Assembly: GCA_022794015.1 (NCBI GenBank)
Contig: JAAWDZ010000080.1
Coordinates: 1 to 59,114 of the forward strand
Direction of reading: 5' to 3'
Length of the DNA: 59,114 bases
From: Eubacterium sp.
Lineage (GTDB): Bacteria > Bacillota > Clostridia > Lachnospirales > Lachnospiraceae
How positions within the stretch are numbered: position 1 is the first letter of the stretch; each line of letters opens with the position of its first letter. The position numbers and the translations under genes were made by a program. Under the pieces are notes generated by a model. The model did no database searches. It saw only the letters and a list, made by a program, of their open reading frames with translations, and was not told the origin of the DNA. Positions 56,749-59,114 of the stretch are shown here, in pieces.

Positions 56749-56817
56749 TTATTTATTAGGATAATTCAATTTCAATATTTGGCGCGCTGTGCGCCACCAA
56801 CGTTTTGTATACAGCAT
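56749..56817 (-). CDS. trpL: trp leader peptide with tandem tryptophan codons
   Basis: AGGAGG lies just upstream of an ATG opening a 22-codon ORF. The sequence begins MLYTKRWWRTARQ, so tandem Trp codons fall at positions 7-8 where a ribosome would stall without charged tRNA-Trp. Directly over these codons TGGCGC and GCGCCA can form a 6-bp hairpin that a stalled ribosome would open. The ORF ends 29 nt before trpE. It lies downstream of two terminator-like hairpins, so it more likely tunes translation of trpE or mRNA folding than classic early attenuation. Confidence 0.65.
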   Translation of the reverse strand: MLYTKRWWRTARQILKLNYPNK

Positions 56818-56834
56818 AATATAACCTCCTGAAA

Positions 56835-56880
56835 CAAAGAAAAGACTTCTTTGAACTTCTATCTCGTTCAAAGGAGTCTT
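56835..56880 (-). terminator. Second terminator-like hairpin of the trp leader
   Basis: AAGACTTCTTTGAAC (56842-56856) and GTTCAAAGGAGTCTT (56866-56880) pair with one mismatch and are followed by TTTTCTTTG on the minus strand, between the T-box terminator and the leader peptide. Confidence 0.7.
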
Positions 56881-56885
56881 ATAAA

Positions 56886-57152
56886 ACAAAAACGCCCTTG
56901 ACAGAGATATACACTCTATCAAGGACGAATATAAACACTTATCCGCGGTGCCACCTTGATTCACGGCATGACCCGTGCACTCAACAGGATACCAGCATAT
57001 CCCCGGCAAATGACGTCTGCCTACAACGTCGCAGAATACTTTGTGAAAAACACATTTGACTGCGCCCTCAGTGGTCCATTTGACAACTTGTTTCTTGCCT
57101 GATTCTCAGCATCGCAGGCTCTCTGTAAAGGCATCATTGCCGTTATCTCCAC
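56886..57152 (-). promoter_or_regulatory. T-box riboswitch (tRNA-Trp sensing)
   Basis: On the minus strand the conserved T-box motif AAGGTGGCACCGCGG lies near 56943-56957. Upstream is a stem I pattern with AGAGAG and GCTGAGA and a TGG in the specifier position (AAATGGACCACTGAGGGC), consistent with sensing uncharged tRNA-Trp. Downstream CGTCCTTGATAGAG and CTCTGTCAAGGGCG plus a T run (56886-56927) form the terminator. Uncharged tRNA-Trp should stabilise the antiterminator and turn the operon on. Confidence 0.9.
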
Positions 57153-57181
57153 TTCAACGGTTTGATATATTAATTTTTCTT

Positions 57182-57210
57182 ATTTTATAACTTGCTTTTA
57201 AACTTGTCAA
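57182..57210 (-). promoter_or_regulatory. trp operon promoter
   Basis: On the minus strand TTGACA (57210-57205), a 17-nt spacer and TAAAAT (57187-57182). Confidence 0.75.
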
Positions 57211-57231
57211 TAGGTATTCTTGAATTTCCAC

Positions 57232-57304
57232 GGAAATCGGTAACAGTTCAGCCCAGGACTTTGCAGCAGGTGCAAAGTCCTGGGCTGAACTGTTACCGGA
57301 AATC
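57232..57304. repeat. Perfect 28-bp palindromic element with 7-bp flanking direct repeats
   Basis: Arms 57238-57265 and 57271-57298 (starting CGGTAACAGTTCAGCCCAGG) are exact reverse complements around a 5-nt loop, GCAGG. GGAAATC occurs on both sides (57232-57238 and 57298-57304), like a target-site duplication. Related arms occur at 23290 and 35228. It contains no gene and is probably a small palindromic mobile element. Confidence 0.75.
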
Positions 57305-57800
57305 AATTTCAATAATATCGCAAATGCAGGACGGATCAAGCAGGCAGTCAAACATGATTTTTGATATGGCCCGTTTGAATGCCGTCCTCTCTTTGCCTTT
57401 CTTTATCAGATTAATTGCCGGCTTTCAGGTTCTCTTGGTTATCTTTGGCGCACAACAGATAATCTCCCTTCCCTGAAAGGATTGCCTGCACCATAGCTTT
57501 TTGACAGTTTAACGCATCTGCAACTACGAGACACCCTCCCGGTTCCAGTTGCCCTAAAAGCTCACGAACCGCTGGAATCTCGTTACTTTTTCCTGCAACT
57601 GCCTGCCGGGCATAGGTTATCCCCAGCTCTGCCACCTGTGCGCTCACTATATGCAGGGGACTTTCATAGCTGTCCATTTTCCCTGTGGATCGGATAGTTT
57701 TTCCTTGTTTTCCGGCAGCATGGAAACCGCCCATTTTGCAATGCAGCGATTAAAGGATTCCGGTTTTATCAGCTTCATCCGGCATAAGAGCCAGTAATAG
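57305..57800 (-). pseudogene. ISAs1-family transposase remnant
   Basis: Near 57790-57690 one frame reads KPESFNRCIAKW, the N-terminal ISAs1 pattern; after a frameshift another frame (57734-57411) gives KTIRSTGKMDSYESPLHIVSA, KSNEIPAVRELLGQLE and GKGDYLLCAKDNQ, the DDE transposase core. A third block (to 57305) reads KRAISKIMFDCLLDPS, like the C-terminus of such transposases, after an internal deletion. No intact enzyme and no clear terminal repeats remain. Confidence 0.7.
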
Positions 57801-57829
57801 CAGGGGACAGCTTCTATTTGCCATCTTTC

Positions 57830-58199
57830 CAATTATAATACCCGTCAAACCTGTACGAGTTTCATTTATCAGTTTACCTGTCTTAAATAAGAGTGAAAAC
57901 TCATTTAATTCGTATTCTGTTATCACTTCGACACCAAGCTGTTTTGCATATGTCCTTGTCTCACTTGACATACGATTATTTGTTATTACTACTGGATGTC
58001 CATCATTTCCAAAATAGTTACATCCTGTATATATTTCTTGTACAGGAGTTTTTCCTACTGGTCTGTTATGAAACTTACATTGTATGTAATATTTCAGATG
58101 CTTCCCCCTTTCATCAGGTGTTGCAACAATATCAATACCGTTGTCATTACCTTTTGTACGTTTTACGTCAAATTTCAGCGTGGTCAGTATACTCTGCAC
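57830..58199 (-). pseudogene. Mrr-like restriction endonuclease fragment
   Basis: The frame starts right after a stop codon at GTG 58199 and reads KRTKGNDNGIDIVA, YYIQCKFHNRPVG and VVITNNRMSSETRTYAKQLGVEVI. These match the catalytic D-(Q/E)-x-K region of Mrr_cat nucleases, seen here as GIDIVA and IQCK. The N-terminal DNA-binding part is missing, and the C-terminus runs into the transposase remnant, so an insertion has probably destroyed a modification-dependent (type IV) restriction gene. Confidence 0.65.
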
Positions 58200-58661
58200 C
58201 TATAATTCAAAATCGTATCCTGACATACAATTTTTTGGCTTGAAGCCATCCATTCTGTCAAATATGTGTTCGACCCCTAAAAAAGTACTCACAGTTATCC
58301 TGTTGTACTTTTTAATATTTGAATGTATGTAGTCATTAGATGGGGTGCAATAACGGGCACGTATGCAACGCCTTAGTAATGTATAGCCCTTTTAGTCTCC
58401 GAACCATATTTAATTTTTGCCATATTGTGCACAGTACATAAAATATGGGTTAAAATTTCTACATTTTGTGCATGTAATAAAAGGCATAAAAATAGACGAT
58501 GGTTTTGAACCATCGCCTGTCTGTATAGCTGCTTATTTCTTCTCTCTTTTTGGAAAAGTGTTCTCATACCCATTTCACAAACCAGGAATTGTTATGTCAT
58601 ATTCAGCCTGTTTCTGATTGTTTTATCGTTGACTGGATATATTCTCTCTACTGGCAGGTTT
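58200..58661. other. Gene-poor AT-rich stretch
   Basis: I see no gene I can support. The only clear structure is the hairpin at 58490-58517. Confidence 0.4.
58490..58517 (-). terminator. Terminator after the DUF4291 gene
   Basis: CGATGGTT and AACCATCG pair around a 3-nt loop and are followed by TCTATTTTTATG on the minus strand. Confidence 0.65.
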
Positions 58662-59114
58662 TTAGTATTTAGTTTTCCGTTGTTCATTGTTCATTCCATT
58701 TTTTACCAGCAAAGTTAAGTCCTCTATTCGGCAAATACCTGTATCTAAAAACTCTCTTAATGTATTTCCCTTTAATCCTATTTGGATTGCTGCACGATTG
58801 ATTGCATTTCCATTTATATTTCGATCCGGGTCCCATTGGCAATATACTGTTGTTTCATCAAAAGCTTTTTCCCACTGTATACCAGTATAACTTTTAGAGT
58901 CCGGCGATGTCAGCACTGCTTTTTGCAGTGTTTCGTTAAACTTTGACTGATATACATCTATGGCTGAAATACATTCCTGATTTTTTTAGTTCCCCAGTTA
59001 GAGCGATACATAAGCCATAAAAAAGATGGCTTTATCCATGTCATACGGTTAACATTAAAATTTTTTCCAAATGTCTGCAAAGAAACTGCTTCTTTTGCAA
59101 TTGCAGGATTGTAT
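58662..59114 (-). pseudogene. DUF4291-family gene, frameshifted and cut by the window edge
   Basis: Reading from the right edge the frame gives [35 protein letters not shown] and then stops shortly after GTKK. In another frame the sequence continues [44 protein letters not shown] and ends near ILTHI-free tail NNEQRKTKY. These halves together match the DUF4291 family. The break falls in a run of seven A (58981-58987); one extra A would restore the frame. So it is either a recent one-base deletion, phase variation or a sequencing error. Function of the family is unknown to me. Confidence 0.8.

Noticed and set aside
56818..57009. Upstream extension of the trp leader ORF (to 86 codons)
   Set aside because: That part is T-box RNA; only the last 22 codons have a ribosome site and an ATG.
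57154..57351. 65-codon minus-strand ORF
   Set aside because: It crosses the perfect palindrome and the trp promoter.
58373..58573. 66-codon minus-strand ORF
   Set aside because: No ribosome site or recognisable family, and it includes the terminator hairpin at 58490-58517.

Overview
The window looks like a chromosomal stretch of a low-to-mid GC, butyrate-forming Clostridia (Lachnospiraceae type). This rests on a butyryl-CoA:acetate CoA-transferase, a group-B-like [FeFe] hydrogenase, a T-box-controlled trp operon, the DUF512 radical-SAM gene beside der, and very large secreted carbohydrate-active proteins. Identifications come from reading protein motifs; no database search was run.

Layout. 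1-4970: an AT-rich integrated element lying against the 3' end of a tRNA-Leu and running off the left edge. It has the tail of an XRE-type regulator, two tyrosine recombinases, a small cysteine-rich protein and a CRESS-DNA-type rolling-circle initiator (HUH endonuclease plus superfamily 3 helicase). Its non-coding parts contain a stem-loop carrying TAGTATTAC, the origin nonanucleotide of circovirus/geminivirus-like replicons, a cluster of TTGGCAC iterons, and a divergent promoter pair that would make a short RNA antisense to the rep leader. 4970-7900: three tRNA genes, a ferritin-like protein, a small alarmone synthetase, repeat elements and two tiny ORFs. 7979-12200: a heterodimeric ABC exporter with its MarR regulator and two operator palindromes. 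12380-18440: a CgeB-like glycosyltransferase, thiC behind a TPP riboswitch, a CdaR-type regulator with an MsmX/UgpC-type sugar ATPase, then a 235-nt giant palindrome. 18469-28350: housekeeping genes (dut, gpsA, plsY, der, DUF512), a HAD phosphatase, a DUF4846 lipoprotein and a two-component system.

28460-35090: a sortase remnant, a 5'-truncated repeat surface protein, an [FeFe] hydrogenase, a GNAT enzyme and a Na/Pi cotransporter. 35352-43997: a 2881-residue secreted multidomain glycosidase. 44378-50110: tRNA-Leu, a TrmB-lysA pair, azlCD, a lytic transglycosylase and the butyrate CoA-transferase. 50315-57210: trpEGDCFBA with a T-box, two terminator-like hairpins and a Trp-Trp leader peptide. 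57230-59114: a decayed zone with a perfect palindromic element, an ISAs1 remnant, an Mrr-like fragment and a frameshifted DUF4291 gene.

The most notable system is the CRESS-type replicon. Origin, iterons, initiator, antisense RNA, leader attenuator and an integrase promoter carrying the same iteron together make a compact, internally consistent replication and integration control circuit.
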